Below are positions 17,432 through 27,431 of a DNA stretch of 64,000 nt, piece after piece. Source of the stretch: Bacteroidales bacterium (GTDB lineage Bacteria > Bacteroidota > Bacteroidia > Bacteroidales > Marinilabiliaceae). Numbering within the stretch: position 1 is the first letter of the stretch; each line of letters starts with the position of its first letter. Under the pieces are notes generated by a model that was not told the origin of the DNA, ran no database searches, and saw only the letters and a program-made list of their open reading frames with translations. The translations under genes and the position numbers were made by a program. The stretch lies in assembly GCA_003249255.1 (NCBI GenBank), contig QKJP01000031.1, positions 62,001 through 126,000 on the forward strand. The letters are read 5' to 3'.

Positions 17432-20400
17432 TTATTCTAGATTAACACTTAGACCAAGACCTCGCATCTCATGAAGTAATACGTTTAATGATTCCGGTAT
17501 ACCAGGATTTGGCAGACCATCACCTTTAACGATTGTTTCATAAGCCTTAGCTCGACCTATCACATCATCCGACTTAATTGTTAGAATCTCTTGAAGAATG
17601 TTAGCTGCACCAAACGCCTCTAGTGCCCAAACCTCCATCTCTCCAAAACGCTGACCACCAAACTGAGCTTTACCTCCAAGTGGTTGCTGAGTAATAAGAG
17701 AGTATGGACCTATTGAACGAGCATGCATCTTATCTTCTACCATGTGGCCTAACTTAAGCATATAGATCACACCCACCGTTGCAGGTTGGTGGAAACGCTC
17801 TCCGGTACCACCATCATAAAGGTAAGTTTTACCATAACGAGGTACACCGGCCTTGTCAGTCCATTCGTTCAAGTCTTCTATCTTAGCACCATCGAAAATA
17901 GGAGTTGCAAACTTCACACCTAAATTCATACCTGCCCAACCAAGTACAGTCTCATAGATCTGCCCAAGGTTCATACGCGATGGTACCCCCAGTGGGTTAA
18001 GAACGATATCTACAGGCGTTCCATCTTCTAAGAAAGGCATATCTTCTGCACGTACAATACGGGATACAATCCCCTTATTACCGTGACGTCCTGCCATCTT
18101 ATCTCCAACAGTAATTTTACGTTTCTTAGCAACATAAACTTTTGCTAATTGAATAATACCGGCTGGTAACTCATCACCAATAGATACATTGTACTTCTGA
18201 CGCTTCTCTTTTGCTTCAAGCTCTTTAAACTTCATTAAAAAGTTGTGAATAGCTTTTGCAATTAAAAGATTTTGTTCTTCTTCAGTTGTCCAATTATTTG
18301 GATTTACATTGTAATAATCAATGTCATTTAAGATTTTTTGAGAGAATTTAGTTCCTTTAGAAACAACATCTACGTCAAAATAATCCTGAACACCTTGAGA
18401 AGTTTTTCCATTTGTAAGAGTGACTAACTTATCTACTAAACGAGTTTTTAACTCTTCTACTGAACGTGTAAATTCTTCTTCAATTTTTGCAACTACACTC
18501 TTCTCTGAAGTACGAGACTTACGGTCTTTTACCACACGAGAGAATAATTTTTTATCGATAACCACACCTTTTAACGAAGGTGAAGCTTTTAATGAAGCAT
18601 CTTTAACATCTCCTGCTTTCTCACCAAAGATCGCACGAAGTAATTTCTCTTCAGGTGTAGGATCACTTTCACCTTTAGGAGTAATCTTTCCGATAAGAAT
18701 ATCACCTGGCTTAACGTGCGCACCAATGCGAATTAAACCATTCTCATCAAGATCTTTAGTCGCGTCCTCACTTACGTTTGGAATGTCGGATGTTAATTCC
18801 TCAAGACCACGTTTCGTATCACGTACTTCAAGAGAATACTCATCAATATGAACTGAAGTAAATACATCATCGCGTACAACTTTCTCTGAGATTACGATCG
18901 CATCCTCAAAGTTGTAACCTTTCCAAGGCATAAATGCAACTTTAAGGTTACGACCTATACCAAGTTCACCTTTTTGAGTTGAATAACCATCAGTTAAAAT
19001 TTGACCTTCTGTAACACGATCACCTTTTTTAACTAAAGGTTTAATATCCATACAAGTGTTTTGGTTGGTTTTCTGATACTTCGTTAAAGTATAACGCTTT
19101 GTATCTAAATCAAAACTAACTAAACGCTCATTATCTGTTAAATCGTAACGAACAACAATTTCATCAGCGTCTACATACTCTACAACACCCTCACCTTCAG
19201 CAACAACCTGAGTTCTTGAATCACGCACTAAACGCCCCTCTAACCCAGTACCAACTACCGGAGATTCAGGACGTAATAAAGGTACTGCCTGACGCATCAT
19301 GTTCGATCCCATCAATGCACGGTTCGCATCATCATGCTCTAAGAAAGGAATTAACGATGCCGCAACAGAAGCAATCTGGTTTGGAGCAACGTCCATCATG
19401 CTAACTTCTTCTGGTGCAATTACAGGAAAGTCACCTTCAAGTCTAGACTTAACTTTATCGTTAACAAAACGCCCATCATCGTGAAGTGGAGCATTTGCCT
19501 GAGCAATTAATTTACTTTCTTCCTCTTCTGCTGTTAAGTAAGAAACACCTTCGTTAGATAAATCTACTTTTCCATTTTCGACATTACGATATGGAGTTTC
19601 GATAAATCCTAGATCATTTATCTTAGCATATACACATAAAGAAGAAATCAAACCGATGTTTGGTCCTTCTGGTGTTTCAATAGGACAAAGACGTCCATAG
19701 TGAGTATAGTGCACATCTCGAACCTCGAAACCTGCACGCTCGCGAGAAAGACCACCTGGTCCTAATGCTGACATACGACGTTTGTGAGTAATCTCGGCCA
19801 ATGGGTTTGTTTGATCCATAAACTGAGATAAAGCATTGGTACCAAAGAATGAATTGATAACAGAAGAAAGGGTCTTACTGTTAATCAAATCAATTGGAGT
19901 AAATACTTCGTTATCACGAACATTCATACGTTCACGAATGGTACGAGCCATACGTGCTAAACCAACCCCAAACTGATTTGCCATTTGCTCACCTACAGTA
20001 CGTACACGACGGTTACTCAAGTGGTCAATATCATCAACATCGGTTTTAGAGTTGATTAATTGGATAAGGTGCTTAATGATCGCGATAATATCATCACGCG
20101 TTAGTACCTTAGTTTCCCAATCCGAATTTTGATTAAGCTTTTTATTTAAGCGGTAACGACCTACATCACCTAAATCGTATCTCTTATCAGAGAAGAACAA
20201 TTTATCAATAACATCGCGGGCTGTAGCCTCATCGGGTGGCTCAGCATTTCTTAATTGTCGATAGATGTGTACCACAGCCTCCTTCTCGGAGTTACAAGGG
20301 TCTTTATGTAAAGTATTATAAATGATAGCAAAATCAGAAAGATTCTGATTTTCCTTATGAAGTAATATTGTTTTTGAACCGGAATCAATAATTCCATCTA

Positions 20401-21241
20401 TGTGCTCGTCTTCAATGATTGTTTCACGATCGATGATTACCTCATTACGCTCAATAGAAACAACCTCACCTGTATCCTCATCAACAAAATCTTCAATCCA
20501 AGACTTTAACACACGAGCTGCAAGTTTACGACCCACAACTTTTTTCAAACCTGACTTATTAACTTTAATCTCGTCAGCCAAGTCAAAAATCTCCAAAATA
20601 TCTTTATCACCTTCGTAACCGATTGCTCTTAAAAGAGTAGTTACAGGTAATTTTTTCTTACGGTCGATGTAAGCATACATCACACTGTTAATATCGGTAG
20701 CAAACTCGATCCATGATCCACGGAATGGGATAATACGCGCTGAATAAAGTTTTGTACCATTGGCGTGCACACTTTGTCCGAAGAATACACCTGGTGAACG
20801 GTGAAGCTGACTAACAACAACACGTTCTGCTCCATTAATAATAAAGCTACCCTTATCAGTCATATAAGGGATGGTACCAAGGTAAACATCTTGTACTACG
20901 GTATCGAAATCCTCATGTTCAGGATCTGTACAGTAAAGTTTTAACTTGGCCTTTAATGGAACACTAAAAGTTAGTCCTCTTTCAATGCATTCTTGAATTG
21001 TGTACCTGGCGGGATCGATTGAGAAATCAAGAAACTCAAGAACGAAGTTGTTTCTTGTATCTGTAATCGGGAAGTTTTCATTGAAAACCTGATATAATCC
21101 CTCCTTTTTCCGCTCTTCGGGAGTAGTTCCCATCTGAAAGAATTCGCGGAAAGATTTTAATTGAACTTCTAATAAATCCGGATATTCTAAACGGTTTTTT
21201 ATCGAAGCAAAACTAATCCTTTCGGTAGTATTTGGAGTCAT
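17432..21241 (-). CDS. rpoB: DNA-directed RNA polymerase subunit beta
   Basis: A 1269-residue beta subunit of normal Bacteroidota length. The rifampicin-binding cluster reads [27 protein letters not shown], the wild-type form (S, Q, D, H, R and S positions intact), so no rifampicin-resistance substitution is evident. Other landmarks are [43 protein letters not shown] and the C-terminal [11 protein letters not shown]. It follows rplL after a 99-bp gap containing a strong hairpin (21280-21318), the classical site for partial attenuation between ribosomal protein and polymerase genes. Confidence 0.99.
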   Translation of the reverse strand: MTPNTTERISFASIKNRLEYPDLLEVQLKSFREFFQMGTTPEERKKEGLYQVFNENFPITDTRNNFVLEFLDFSIDPARYTIQECIERGLTFSVPLKAKLKLYCTDPEHEDFDTVVQDVYLGTIPYMTDKGSFIINGAERVVVSQLHRSPGVFFGQSVHANGTKLYSARIIPFRGSWIEFATDINSVMYAYIDRKKKLPVTTLLRAIGYEGDKDILEIFDLADEIKVNKSGLKKVVGRKLAARVLKSWIEDFVDEDTGEVVSIERNEVIIDRETIIEDEHIDGIIDSGSKTILLHKENQNLSDFAIIYNTLHKDPCNSEKEAVVHIYRQLRNAEPPDEATARDVIDKLFFSDKRYDLGDVGRYRLNKKLNQNSDWETKVLTRDDIIAIIKHLIQLINSKTDVDDIDHLSNRRVRTVGEQMANQFGVGLARMARTIRERMNVRDNEVFTPIDLINSKTLSSVINSFFGTNALSQFMDQTNPLAEITHKRRMSALGPGGLSRERAGFEVRDVHYTHYGRLCPIETPEGPNIGLISSLCVYAKINDLGFIETPYRNVENGKVDLSNEGVSYLTAEEEESKLIAQANAPLHDDGRFVNDKVKSRLEGDFPVIAPEEVSMMDVAPNQIASVAASLIPFLEHDDANRALMGSNMMRQAVPLLRPESPVVGTGLEGRLVRDSRTQVVAEGEGVVEYVDADEIVVRYDLTDNERLVSFDLDTKRYTLTKYQKTNQNTCMDIKPLVKKGDRVTEGQILTDGYSTQKGELGIGRNLKVAFMPWKGYNFEDAIVISEKVVRDDVFTSVHIDEYSLEVRDTKRGLEELTSDIPNVSEDATKDLDENGLIRIGAHVKPGDILIGKITPKGESDPTPEEKLLRAIFGEKAGDVKDASLKASPSLKGVVIDKKLFSRVVKDRKSRTSEKSVVAKIEEEFTRSVEELKTRLVDKLVTLTNGKTSQGVQDYFDVDVVSKGTKFSQKILNDIDYYNVNPNNWTTEEEQNLLIAKAIHNFLMKFKELEAKEKRQKYNVSIGDELPAGIIQLAKVYVAKKRKITVGDKMAGRHGNKGIVSRIVRAEDMPFLEDGTPVDIVLNPLGVPSRMNLGQIYETVLGWAGMNLGVKFATPIFDGAKIEDLNEWTDKAGVPRYGKTYLYDGGTGERFHQPATVGVIYMLKLGHMVEDKMHARSIGPYSLITQQPLGGKAQFGGQRFGEMEVWALEAFGAANILQEILTIKSDDVIGRAKAYETIVKGDGLPNPGIPESLNVLLHEMRGLGLSVNLE

Positions 21242-21279
21242 CTATCAACAAATTAATTGAACCTAAATTATAAAAGCAC

Positions 21280-21318
21280 AAAAAGGTTTAGGAGCCCCAA
21301 AAACGGGATTCCTAAACC
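21280..21318 (-). terminator. Attenuator-like terminator between rplL and rpoB
   Basis: GGTTTAGGA (21285-21293) and TCCTAAACC (21310-21318) form a 9-bp stem. The 16-nt loop contains complementary CCC and GGG that can extend the helix. On the minus strand five T follow (21280-21284). An rplL-rpoB attenuator is known in enterobacteria and lets ribosomal proteins be made in excess of polymerase; the same role here is inference. Confidence 0.8.
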
Positions 21319-21340
21319 GTATCCTTATAAAGGAAATAAA

Positions 21341-21715
21341 TTACTTAAGTTCAACTTCTGCTCCTGCCTCTTCTAATTGAGATTTTAAAGCTTCAGCTTC
21401 TTCTTTAGTTACTTTTTCTTTTAATGGAGCTGGAGCTTTGTCAACTAATTCTTTAGCTTCTTTAAGACCTACACCAGTCATTTCTTTAACTAATTTTACG
21501 ATAGCTAATTTAGAACCACCAGCTGACTTTAAGATAACGTCAAACTCAGTTTGTTCTGCAGCTGCAACTTCACCACCAGCAGCTGGACCAGCAACTGCAA
21601 CAGCTGCAGCAGCAGGCTCAATACCATACTCTTCTTTTAAAATTTCAGCAAGCTCGTTAACTTCTTTTACAGTTAAGTTTACTAATTCTTCTGCAAGCTT
21701 TTTGATATCTGCCAT
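21341..21715 (-). CDS. rplL: Large ribosomal subunit protein bL12 (L7/L12)
   Basis: A 124-residue acidic stalk protein. The N-terminal dimerisation helices, the Ala/Gly/Pro hinge near residues 35-52 ([20 protein letters not shown]) and the C-terminal factor-binding domain ([20 protein letters not shown]) are all present. It binds L10 in multiple copies and recruits elongation factors to the ribosome. It lies 35 bp downstream of rplJ and before the rplL-rpoB hairpin, so it can be transcribed more than rpoBC. Confidence 0.99.
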   Translation of the reverse strand: MADIKKLAEELVNLTVKEVNELAEILKEEYGIEPAAAAVAVAGPAAGGEVAAAEQTEFDVILKSAGGSKLAIVKLVKEMTGVGLKEAKELVDKAPAPLKEKVTKEEAEALKSQLEEAGAEVELK

Positions 21716-21750
21716 TTTTCTAAATATTAAAATATTGTTTTTTACTTTTT

Positions 21751-22266
21751 TTACTTATCACCTAATGTTTTTAATAATCCATGAATAGTTGTTCCACCCG
21801 ATTGAAGTGCAGATACAACATTTTTCATTGGAGATTGTAGTAATCCAATAACGTCGCCAATAAGCTCGTCTCTAGATTTAACTGCACATAATGCATCAAG
21901 TTGGTCAGCGCCTAGGTAAACACATTCCTCAACAAATGCACACTTTAAATGTGGCATGTTACTTCCCTTAGCAAAATCTTTAATCAATTTTGCAGGAAGG
22001 TTTCCAACATTAGAAAAGAATAATGCTGAAGTTCCTTTTAAAGAATCATACATTTCATTATAATCTCCTTCTACTTTCTCTAACGCTTTAATTAAAAGGG
22101 TATTTTTTACCATTACCATTTTAACATCACGCTTGAAACACTCCCGACGTAGATTACTACTTTTTTCGGCATTTAAGCCGGATGCTTCTGCAACATAAAA
22201 ATGAGCATACTCATTAATGCTTGAAGCGATATCATCGATTAAGACACTCTTATCTGTTTTTTTCAT
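21751..22266 (-). CDS. rplJ: Large ribosomal subunit protein uL10
   Basis: A 171-residue L10 with the N-terminal rRNA-binding domain ([32 protein letters not shown]) and the C-terminal helix that carries L12 dimers. It starts 26 bp after rplA, leaving no room for the long L10 autoregulatory leader known from enterobacteria and Bacillus. If autoregulation exists here, its target must be elsewhere. Confidence 0.98.
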   Translation of the reverse strand: MKKTDKSVLIDDIASSINEYAHFYVAEASGLNAEKSSNLRRECFKRDVKMVMVKNTLLIKALEKVEGDYNEMYDSLKGTSALFFSNVGNLPAKLIKDFAKGSNMPHLKCAFVEECVYLGADQLDALCAVKSRDELIGDVIGLLQSPMKNVVSALQSGGTTIHGLLKTLGDK

Positions 22267-22292
22267 AATTCTTTCGTTTTAAAAATTAAACA

Positions 22293-22988
22293 TTAAGCGT
22301 CTACCGACTTTGGTTCAATCTGAATACCAGGACTCATAGTACTTGATAAATAGATGCTCTTCACGTAAGTTCCTTTAGCAGCAGAAGGCTTAAGCTTCAT
22401 AATAGTGCTAACAAATTCTTTTACGTTATCAACAATCTTAGGCTCTTCGAAAGAAACCTTACCAACTGATGTATGAACAATACCATACTTATCAACTTTG
22501 AAATCGATTTTACCCGCTTTTACTTCTTGTACAGCTTTACCGATATCCATAGTTACAGTACCACTTTTAGGATTTGGCATAAGACCACGTGGCCCTAATA
22601 CACGTCCTAAAGCACCAACTTTTGCCATTACACTTGGCATAGTGATTATAACGTCAACATCTGTCCAACCACCTTTGATTTTATCGATGTATTCCTCTAA
22701 TCCAACAAAGTCAGCACCTGCTTCCTTAGCTTCTGCTTCCTTATCAGGAGTACATAACACAAGTACTCGTGTTACTTTACCAGTACCGTGAGGTAAGGTA
22801 ACAACACCCCTAACCATTTGATTTGCTTTACGAGGGTCAACTCCTAAACGCACATCCACATCTACTGAAGCATCAAATTTGGTAGTGGTAATTTCCTTCA
22901 CCAATTTTGCAGCTTCCTCAATGGTATACTGTTTTGAAGAGTCGATTTTCTCCAACGCTAACTTTTTATTCTTTGTTAGTTTTGTCAT
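22293..22988 (-). CDS. rplA: Large ribosomal subunit protein uL1
   Basis: A 231-residue L1 with the family signature near residue 120 ([20 protein letters not shown]) and the C-terminal SxMSPGIQI region. It builds the mobile L1 stalk that moves E-site tRNA. It starts 19 bp downstream of rplK, the standard arrangement in which L1 can repress the rplKA message; no mimic hairpin was obvious in the short gap. Confidence 0.99.
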   Translation of the reverse strand: MTKLTKNKKLALEKIDSSKQYTIEEAAKLVKEITTTKFDASVDVDVRLGVDPRKANQMVRGVVTLPHGTGKVTRVLVLCTPDKEAEAKEAGADFVGLEEYIDKIKGGWTDVDVIITMPSVMAKVGALGRVLGPRGLMPNPKSGTVTMDIGKAVQEVKAGKIDFKVDKYGIVHTSVGKVSFEEPKIVDNVKEFVSTIMKLKPSAAKGTYVKSIYLSSTMSPGIQIEPKSVDA

Positions 22989-23007
22989 TTTCGCAAAAAG
23001 GTATTAA

Positions 23008-23451
23008 TTAGTTACTACCCGGAAATTCACCTGAAACGGTAACTCCCATACTTCTGGCGGTGCCGGCAATCATCCTCATTGCAGATTCCACTTCAAAACA
23101 ATTCAAATCAGGCATCTTATCTTCTGCAATCGCTTTTACTTGTTCCCAAGTAATGTCAGCAACTTTTTTACGGTTTGGTTCTGGTGAACCTCCCTTTAAT
23201 TTAGCTGCATCCATAATCTGTACTGCTGCAGGTGGCGTTTTAATTACGAAGTCAAATGACTTGTCTTTGTACACCGAGATAACCACAGGTAAAACTTTAC
23301 CAGCTTTTTCCTGTGTCCTTGCATTGAATTGCTTGCAGAATTCCATGATGTTTACCCCTTTGGAACCTAATGCAGGTCCTACCGGAGGTGATGGATTTGC
23401 TGCGCCACCTTTGATTTGAAGTTTAATAAAAGCTTCTACTTCTTTAGCCAT
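23008..23451 (-). CDS. rplK: Large ribosomal subunit protein uL11
   Basis: A 147-residue L11 with the N-terminal proline-rich [21 protein letters not shown] motif and the C-terminal rRNA-binding domain ([10 protein letters not shown]). It forms the GTPase-associated centre together with L10/L12. It starts 102 bp after nusG; the gap has no hairpin that I would call a terminator. Confidence 0.99.
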   Translation of the reverse strand: MAKEVEAFIKLQIKGGAANPSPPVGPALGSKGVNIMEFCKQFNARTQEKAGKVLPVVISVYKDKSFDFVIKTPPAAVQIMDAAKLKGGSPEPNRKKVADITWEQVKAIAEDKMPDLNCFEVESAMRMIAGTARSMGVTVSGEFPGSN

Positions 23452-23553
23452 TGTAGCAATTCTTAGTTATTAATAAAATATATAATAAAGCTTGTTGTAA
23501 CTTGTAGGGGAACCGTATAAAACGATTGGAAGCATTAACTACTAAGCAAACAA

Positions 23554-24099
23554 CTACTCTTTCTCTACTTGCATAAAACTTAATTCTAATGGCGTCTTTC
23601 TTCCAAAGATCTTAACCATTACTTTAAGTTTCTTTTTCTCTTCGTTAACATCCTCGATAAGACCATTAAAACCATTAAATGGACCATCGATAACTTTAAC
23701 TGTTTCTCCAACGAAATAAGGTACATTGATTTCTTCTTCTGTCTCACTTAACTCGTCAACTGTTCCTAAAATACGGTTAACTTCAGATTGACGCAATGGT
23801 ACAGCTTGATCATCTTTATCGCCTAAGAAACCAATAACATTTGGAATATTGCGTAAGATGTGAGGAATCTCACCTACCATGGCTGCTTCGATTAAAACAT
23901 ACCCCGGTAAATATGGACGCTCTTTACTTACTTTTTTTCCGTTACGGATTTGATAAACTTTTTCGGTTGGAATTAAAACCTGACTAATATAATCTTCAAG
24001 CTTTAAGCCAGCGATTTCACTTTCCAGGTATTCCTTAACTTTCTTCTCTTTTCCTCCGATCGCACGAAGTACATACCATTTTTTTTCGAATTCGGCCAT
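23554..24099 (-). CDS. nusG: Transcription termination/antitermination factor NusG
   Basis: A 181-residue NusG. The NGN domain covers about residues 5-115 (KKWYVLRAIGGKEKKVKEYL, PYLPGYVLIE) and the C-terminal KOW domain about 125-181 (GETVKVIDGPFNGFNGLIED). It travels with RNA polymerase and couples it to the ribosome or Rho. It lies 24 bp after secE. The length is standard, so it is housekeeping NusG and not a UpxY-type capsule paralogue. Confidence 0.98.
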   Translation of the reverse strand: MAEFEKKWYVLRAIGGKEKKVKEYLESEIAGLKLEDYISQVLIPTEKVYQIRNGKKVSKERPYLPGYVLIEAAMVGEIPHILRNIPNVIGFLGDKDDQAVPLRQSEVNRILGTVDELSETEEEINVPYFVGETVKVIDGPFNGFNGLIEDVNEEKKKLKVMVKIFGRKTPLELSFMQVEKE

Positions 24100-24123
24100 T
24101 CTTAAAGTTTCACTTGATTATGA

Positions 24124-24318
24124 TTAGTAAAGGCTTTTATAGACTAAATCTAAAAGATTGTCAAATGAATAGTCCATTGCAAAGATTACCGCAGCAATAA
24201 TTACGGTTGCTACCATTACAACTACTGCACTATTAGTCAATTCTGACCAAGTTGGCCACGATGTTTTTTGAAATAACTCGCTTTGAACGTCTTGAAAATA
24301 TGCCTTTATCTTGCTCAT
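24124..24318 (-). CDS. secE: Preprotein translocase subunit SecE
   Basis: A 64-residue single-membrane-span SecE. The amphipathic helix with KTSWPTWSELTNSAV near residue 18 is followed by the transmembrane segment VVVMVATVIIAAVIFAMDYSF. It stabilises SecY in the Sec translocon. It lies between tRNA-Trp and nusG as in most bacteria. Confidence 0.97.
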   Translation of the reverse strand: MSKIKAYFQDVQSELFQKTSWPTWSELTNSAVVVMVATVIIAAVIFAMDYSFDNLLDLVYKSLY

Positions 24319-24360
24319 ATTATATCCTTTTTCAACTAGATTGTACGTTATCTAGTAACG

Positions 24361-24433
24361 CACGGGAGGAGAGACTCGAACTCCCGACACCTGGTTTTGG
24401 AGACCAGTGCTCTACCAACTGAGCTACACCCGT
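24361..24433 (-). tRNA. tRNA-Trp (CCA)
   Basis: A 73-nt cloverleaf on the minus strand. The 7-bp acceptor is ACGGGTG/CTCCCGT, the D arm GCTC/GAGC, the anticodon stem CTGGT/ACCAG with loop CTCCAAA (anticodon CCA), and the T arm contains TTCGAGT. Position 6-67 of the acceptor reads as a U-U mismatch. CCA is not encoded (the 3' side continues CGTTACTAG after the discriminator G). It is located between tuf and secE. Confidence 0.96.
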
Positions 24434-24460
24434 AAAAAGCCGGAGCAAACACTCCGGCTT
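24434..24460 (-). terminator. Intrinsic terminator/attenuator after tuf
   Basis: AAGCCGGAG (24437-24445) pairs perfectly with CTCCGGCTT (24452-24460), a 9-bp stem with a 6-nt loop, followed on the minus strand by five T (24434-24438). It starts 22 bp after the tuf stop and only 1 bp before tRNA-Trp, so it would limit read-through from tuf into tRNA-Trp, secE and nusG. Confidence 0.88.
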
Positions 24461-24481
24461 GATAGTATGTTTAAGTAAAAA

Positions 24482-25669
24482 TTACTCAACGATTTCAGTA
24501 ACCTGACCAGCACCTACTGTACGACCACCCTCACGGATAGCGAAACGTAAACCTTGGTTTAATGCTACTGGGTAGATTAATTCTACAATGATTGTTACGT
24601 TATCACCTGGCATAACCATTTCAGTACCTTCTGGTAAAGAAATCTCACCAGTTACGTCTAATGTACGTAAGTAGAACTGAGGACGGTATTTGTTGTGGAA
24701 AGGAGTGTGACGACCACCTTCTTCTTTCTTCAATACGTAAATCTCAGCCTTGAACTTAGTATGAGGAGTGATTGAACCTGGTTTAGCTAATACCATACCA
24801 CGCTTAATCTCATTCTTATCAATACCACGTAGTAATAAACCTACGTTATCACCAGCTTCACCACGATCTAAGATCTTACGGAACATCTCAACACCAGTAC
24901 ATACAGTTTTCTTACCTTCTGCACCTAAACCAATAATTTGCATTTCATCTGCAGTATTGATTACACCAGTCTCGATACGACCTGTTGCTACAGTACCACG
25001 ACCAGTGATTGAGAATACGTCCTCAACTGGCATTAAGAAAGGCTTTTCAATATCACGTGGAGGTAATTCAATCCAGTTATCAACTGCATCCATTAATTCC
25101 ATTACCTTATCTTCCCATTCAGGTTCACCGTTTAATGCACCTAAAGCAGAACCTAAAACAACAGGAGAATTATCACCGTCAAAGTCATAGAAGCTTAACA
25201 GGTCACGAATTTCCATTTCAACAAGTTCTAAAAGCTCCTCATCGTCAACCATATCAACTTTGTTTAAGAAAACAACGATACGAGGTACGTTTACCTGACG
25301 AGCTAATAGGATATGCTCACGTGTTTGAGGCATTGGACCATCAGTAGCAGCACAAACTAAAATTGCACCATCCATCTGAGCAGCACCAGTTACCATGTTC
25401 TTTACGTAATCGGCGTGACCCGGACAGTCAACGTGTGCATAGTGACGATTTGCAGTTTGATACTCTACGTGAGAAGTATTAATTGTAATACCACGCTCTT
25501 TTTCTTCAGGAGCATTATCAATCTGATCAAAACTTTTTACTTCACAAAAACCTTTTCTAGCTAGTACGTTTGTGATAGCAGCAGTCAAAGTAGTTTTACC
25601 GTGGTCAACGTGACCGATAGTACCAATATTAACGTGAGGCTTGTCCCTGTTAAATGTTTCTTTAGCCAT
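24482..25669 (-). CDS. tuf: Translation elongation factor Tu
   Basis: A 395-residue EF-Tu. G1 [10 protein letters not shown]2 region with RGITI, G3 [10 protein letters not shown]4 NKVD and G5 SAL are all intact, and domains 2 and 3 are complete, ending VTEIVE. It delivers aminoacyl-tRNA to the ribosome. It is preceded by tRNA-Gly and followed by a terminator and tRNA-Trp. A TAATTTTG -7-like element is present upstream at 25686-25693, so tuf may have its own promoter besides the tRNA-Tyr one. Confidence 0.99.
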   Translation of the reverse strand: MAKETFNRDKPHVNIGTIGHVDHGKTTLTAAITNVLARKGFCEVKSFDQIDNAPEEKERGITINTSHVEYQTANRHYAHVDCPGHADYVKNMVTGAAQMDGAILVCAATDGPMPQTREHILLARQVNVPRIVVFLNKVDMVDDEELLELVEMEIRDLLSFYDFDGDNSPVVLGSALGALNGEPEWEDKVMELMDAVDNWIELPPRDIEKPFLMPVEDVFSITGRGTVATGRIETGVINTADEMQIIGLGAEGKKTVCTGVEMFRKILDRGEAGDNVGLLLRGIDKNEIKRGMVLAKPGSITPHTKFKAEIYVLKKEEGGRHTPFHNKYRPQFYLRTLDVTGEISLPEGTEMVMPGDNVTIIVELIYPVALNQGLRFAIREGGRTVGAGQVTEIVE

Positions 25670-25685
25670 AACTCTAAAAATTAGA

Positions 25686-25693
25686 CAAAATTA
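25686..25693 (-). promoter_or_regulatory. Possible -7 element for tuf
   Basis: The minus strand reads TAATTTTG, a full match to the Bacteroidota -7 consensus TAnnTTTG, 16 bp before the tuf ATG. A convincing -33 TTTG is lacking at N19-20, so this is tentative. Confidence 0.35.
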
Positions 25694-25746
25694 GATATTA
25701 AATAGAATCTTAAACTTATTTCTCTTTTTGGATTTTACATCCTAAG

Positions 25747-25819
25747 AGCGGAAGACGGGGCTCAAACCCGCGACCCTCAGCTTGGAAGGCTGACGCTCTA
25801 TCAACTGAGCTACTTCCGC
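25747..25819 (-). tRNA. tRNA-Gly (TCC)
   Basis: A 73-nt cloverleaf on the minus strand. The acceptor GCGGAAG/CTTCCGC is perfect, the D arm is GCTC/GAGC, and the anticodon stem TCAGC/GCTGA has loop CTTCCAA (anticodon TCC). The T arm is GCGGG-TTTGAGC-CCCGT. It lies between tRNA-Tyr and tuf. Confidence 0.97.
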
Positions 25820-25866
25820 AAAAATCTTAAATTACTTTGAATTCGTCAACCCTAAAGCAAATTTAG

Positions 25867-25949
25867 TGGGGAGAGCAGGATTCGAACCTGCGAAGTCGTA
25901 AGACAACGGAGTTACAGTCCGTCCCAGTTGGCCGCTTTGGTATCTCCCC
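25867..25949 (-). tRNA. tRNA-Tyr (GTA)
   Basis: An 83-nt class II tRNA on the minus strand. The acceptor GGGGAGA/TCTCCCC is perfect, the anticodon stem ACGGA/TCCGT has loop CTGTAAC (anticodon GTA), the long variable arm contains TGTCTTACGACT, and the T arm is GCAGG-TTCGAAT-CCTGC. It is the first RNA of the tRNA-tuf transcript, about 140 nt from its promoter. Confidence 0.97.
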
Positions 25950-25988
25950 AAACTAACAATCAAATTTTATAAGATCGGTTTCAAAGAA

Positions 25989-26057
25989 AAACACTCCAAT
26001 CATGAAGTGTTTCTTCAATTTAATAGGCCGATAACCATAGTCAATCAGCCTATTAAA
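25989..26057 (-). ncRNA. Structured leader upstream of tRNA-Tyr (two hairpins)
   Basis: Between the promoter at 26096-26127 and tRNA-Tyr lie two hairpins. TTTAATAGGC (26019-26028) pairs with GCCTATTAAA (26048-26057), 10 bp. AAACACT (25989-25995) pairs with AGTGTTT (26006-26012), and on the minus strand the latter is followed by TTCTTT. They probably guide RNA processing; the second is weakly terminator-like. No known riboswitch is recognised. Confidence 0.45.
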
Positions 26058-26095
26058 CCCACCTTAAACAGTGATTTTTCCCTAAAAAGGGTGTG

Positions 26096-26127
26096 CAAAT
26101 GTATAATTAATTTTTCAACTCCACAAA
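26096..26127 (-). promoter_or_regulatory. Promoter of the tRNA-Tyr/tRNA-Gly/tuf operon
   Basis: On the minus strand: TTTG (26127-26124), 20 bp, then TACATTTG (26103-26096). This matches the Bacteroidota sigma-70-type consensus TTTG-N19/20-TAnnTTTG exactly. It lies just downstream of hpf and about 147 bp before tRNA-Tyr, so it should drive the tRNA-tuf transcript. Confidence 0.8.
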
Positions 26128-26148
26128 AAAATATAGTTTTTTTTGAAA

Positions 26149-26448
26149 TTATTTAGCACGCACCTTTTCTTTCCATTTCACCAATTGCTTACGTGTTGCT
26201 TCTACCGCATTATCGGTTGCTTCTTCAAAAGTTTTTGCTTGCTTCTCTGAAAACAACTCACCACCCGGTAAATTTAACTTCACTTCTGCAATTTTATTTT
26301 CTGTCACATCTGATTTTTCTAAACGAAGTATTACTTCTGCAGATACAATACCATCGAAGTACTGATCTAACTTACCTACCTTCGACTCCACAAACTGCTC
26401 TAATTGTTCAGAAGCAGTAAAGCGCACAGATTGAATTGTAATATTCAT
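26149..26448 (-). CDS. hpf: Ribosome hibernation-promoting factor (short HPF/RaiA family)
   Basis: A 99-residue protein of the sigma-54 modulation/HPF family (MNITIQSVRFTASEQLEQFV, then KLDQYFDGIVSAEVILRLEK and NAVEATRKQLVKWKEK). It binds the 30S decoding region and silences ribosomes in stationary phase. It lacks the C-terminal dimerisation domain of long HPF, so it is the short form. It is 18 bp after the Xer recombinase gene, consistent with the conserved rpsU-xer-hpf order. Confidence 0.92.
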   Translation of the reverse strand: MNITIQSVRFTASEQLEQFVESKVGKLDQYFDGIVSAEVILRLEKSDVTENKIAEVKLNLPGGELFSEKQAKTFEEATDNAVEATRKQLVKWKEKVRAK

Positions 26449-26466
26449 ATGCTTTCCTCCATACTT

Positions 26467-27351
26467 TTAAGCTCTCGGATGAGCTTGGTTATAAACTGAA
26501 TTTAATTGCTCAAAACTGTTATGCGTATACACTTCGGTTGCAGACAAATTAGAATGCCCCAAAAGCTCTTTAATCGCATTTAAATCAGCCCCTCGATTCA
26601 ACAATGCCGTTGCAAAAGAATGCCGAATCACATGAGGACTCTTCTTAGTTACCGTTGAAACCATCTTTAAATACTTATTTACCACGCGATAAACAAGCTT
26701 GTGATAAACTTTAACTCCTTTATTGGTTAAAAACACAAAATCGCTAACACAATCGGGAAAAGCCTCACTTCTGACACTAAAGTAATCAATTAATGAATTT
26801 TTCAAAACATCTGTAATAGGAACAATGCGTTCTTTATTTCTTTTTCCAAGAATTTTTAGAACGCCGACACCAAAGTCTATCTGTGAAATCTTTAGGTTAA
26901 CTAACTCAGACAGACGCATTCCGGTAAAATAAAAGACATCAATAATCAACTTATCTCTCACTCCCGAATAATCTTGTCCAAAATCAACCTGATCTAACAA
27001 AAAATCCATTTCAACCTCCTTAACAAATACAGGCAGCCGCTTTGGCATCTTTGGAGACACAACTTTTTCGGTGGGATTGATCTCCAACACACCTTCTCGA
27101 AGAAGAAACTTAAAAAATGTTTTTAAACTCGCAATTTTCCGATTAACTGATCTGGCAGAGAGGCCATCCTCAAGAAATTGCACCACCCAAGAACGAATGG
27201 TTTTTGCAGTAACTTCAGCCCAGGATTCTATTCCCTGTTCTGACAAATATTGTTCAAACTGTCCCAAATCACACTCATAAGCTACTATTGTATGCTCGGA
27301 ATTACGACGTTCGAACTTTAAATATTTAATAAAAGAATCTATGTATTGCAT
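26467..27351 (-). CDS. Tyrosine recombinase XerC/XerD-type
   Basis: A 294-residue tyrosine recombinase with an N-terminal SAM-like core-binding domain (residues 1-90) and a catalytic domain with R146 (TGMRLSEL), K170-region beta-hairpin, H240-x-x-R243 (HVIRHSFATALLNRG), H266 (LGHSNLS) and nucleophile Y275 (ATEVYTH). Xer proteins resolve chromosome dimers at dif. Its fixed position beside rpsU and hpf in Bacteroidota supports a housekeeping role and not a mobile integrase. I cannot decide XerC against XerD by sequence alone. Confidence 0.92.
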   Translation of the reverse strand: MQYIDSFIKYLKFERRNSEHTIVAYECDLGQFEQYLSEQGIESWAEVTAKTIRSWVVQFLEDGLSARSVNRKIASLKTFFKFLLREGVLEINPTEKVVSPKMPKRLPVFVKEVEMDFLLDQVDFGQDYSGVRDKLIIDVFYFTGMRLSELVNLKISQIDFGVGVLKILGKRNKERIVPITDVLKNSLIDYFSVRSEAFPDCVSDFVFLTNKGVKVYHKLVYRVVNKYLKMVSTVTKKSPHVIRHSFATALLNRGADLNAIKELLGHSNLSATEVYTHNSFEQLNSVYNQAHPRA

Positions 27352-27431
27352 TTACAGAGGGTACCTTTTTATGCCTAATTACGAATGTACGAAATTTAGC
27401 GAATAAAACGATGCCCTCTGTAATATTTTTT

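Noticed and set aside
22267-22292. L10 leader (r-protein autoregulatory RNA)
   Set aside because: Only 26 bp separate rplA and rplJ, too short for the known L10-binding leader structure.
23452-23553. Terminator between nusG and rplK
   Set aside because: No stem of more than 5 bp with a T-tract was found in the 102-bp gap.
26467-27351. Integrase of a mobile element
   Set aside because: The recombinase has the fixed rpsU-xer-hpf context and no att-like repeats, accessory genes or tRNA-end duplication beside it.
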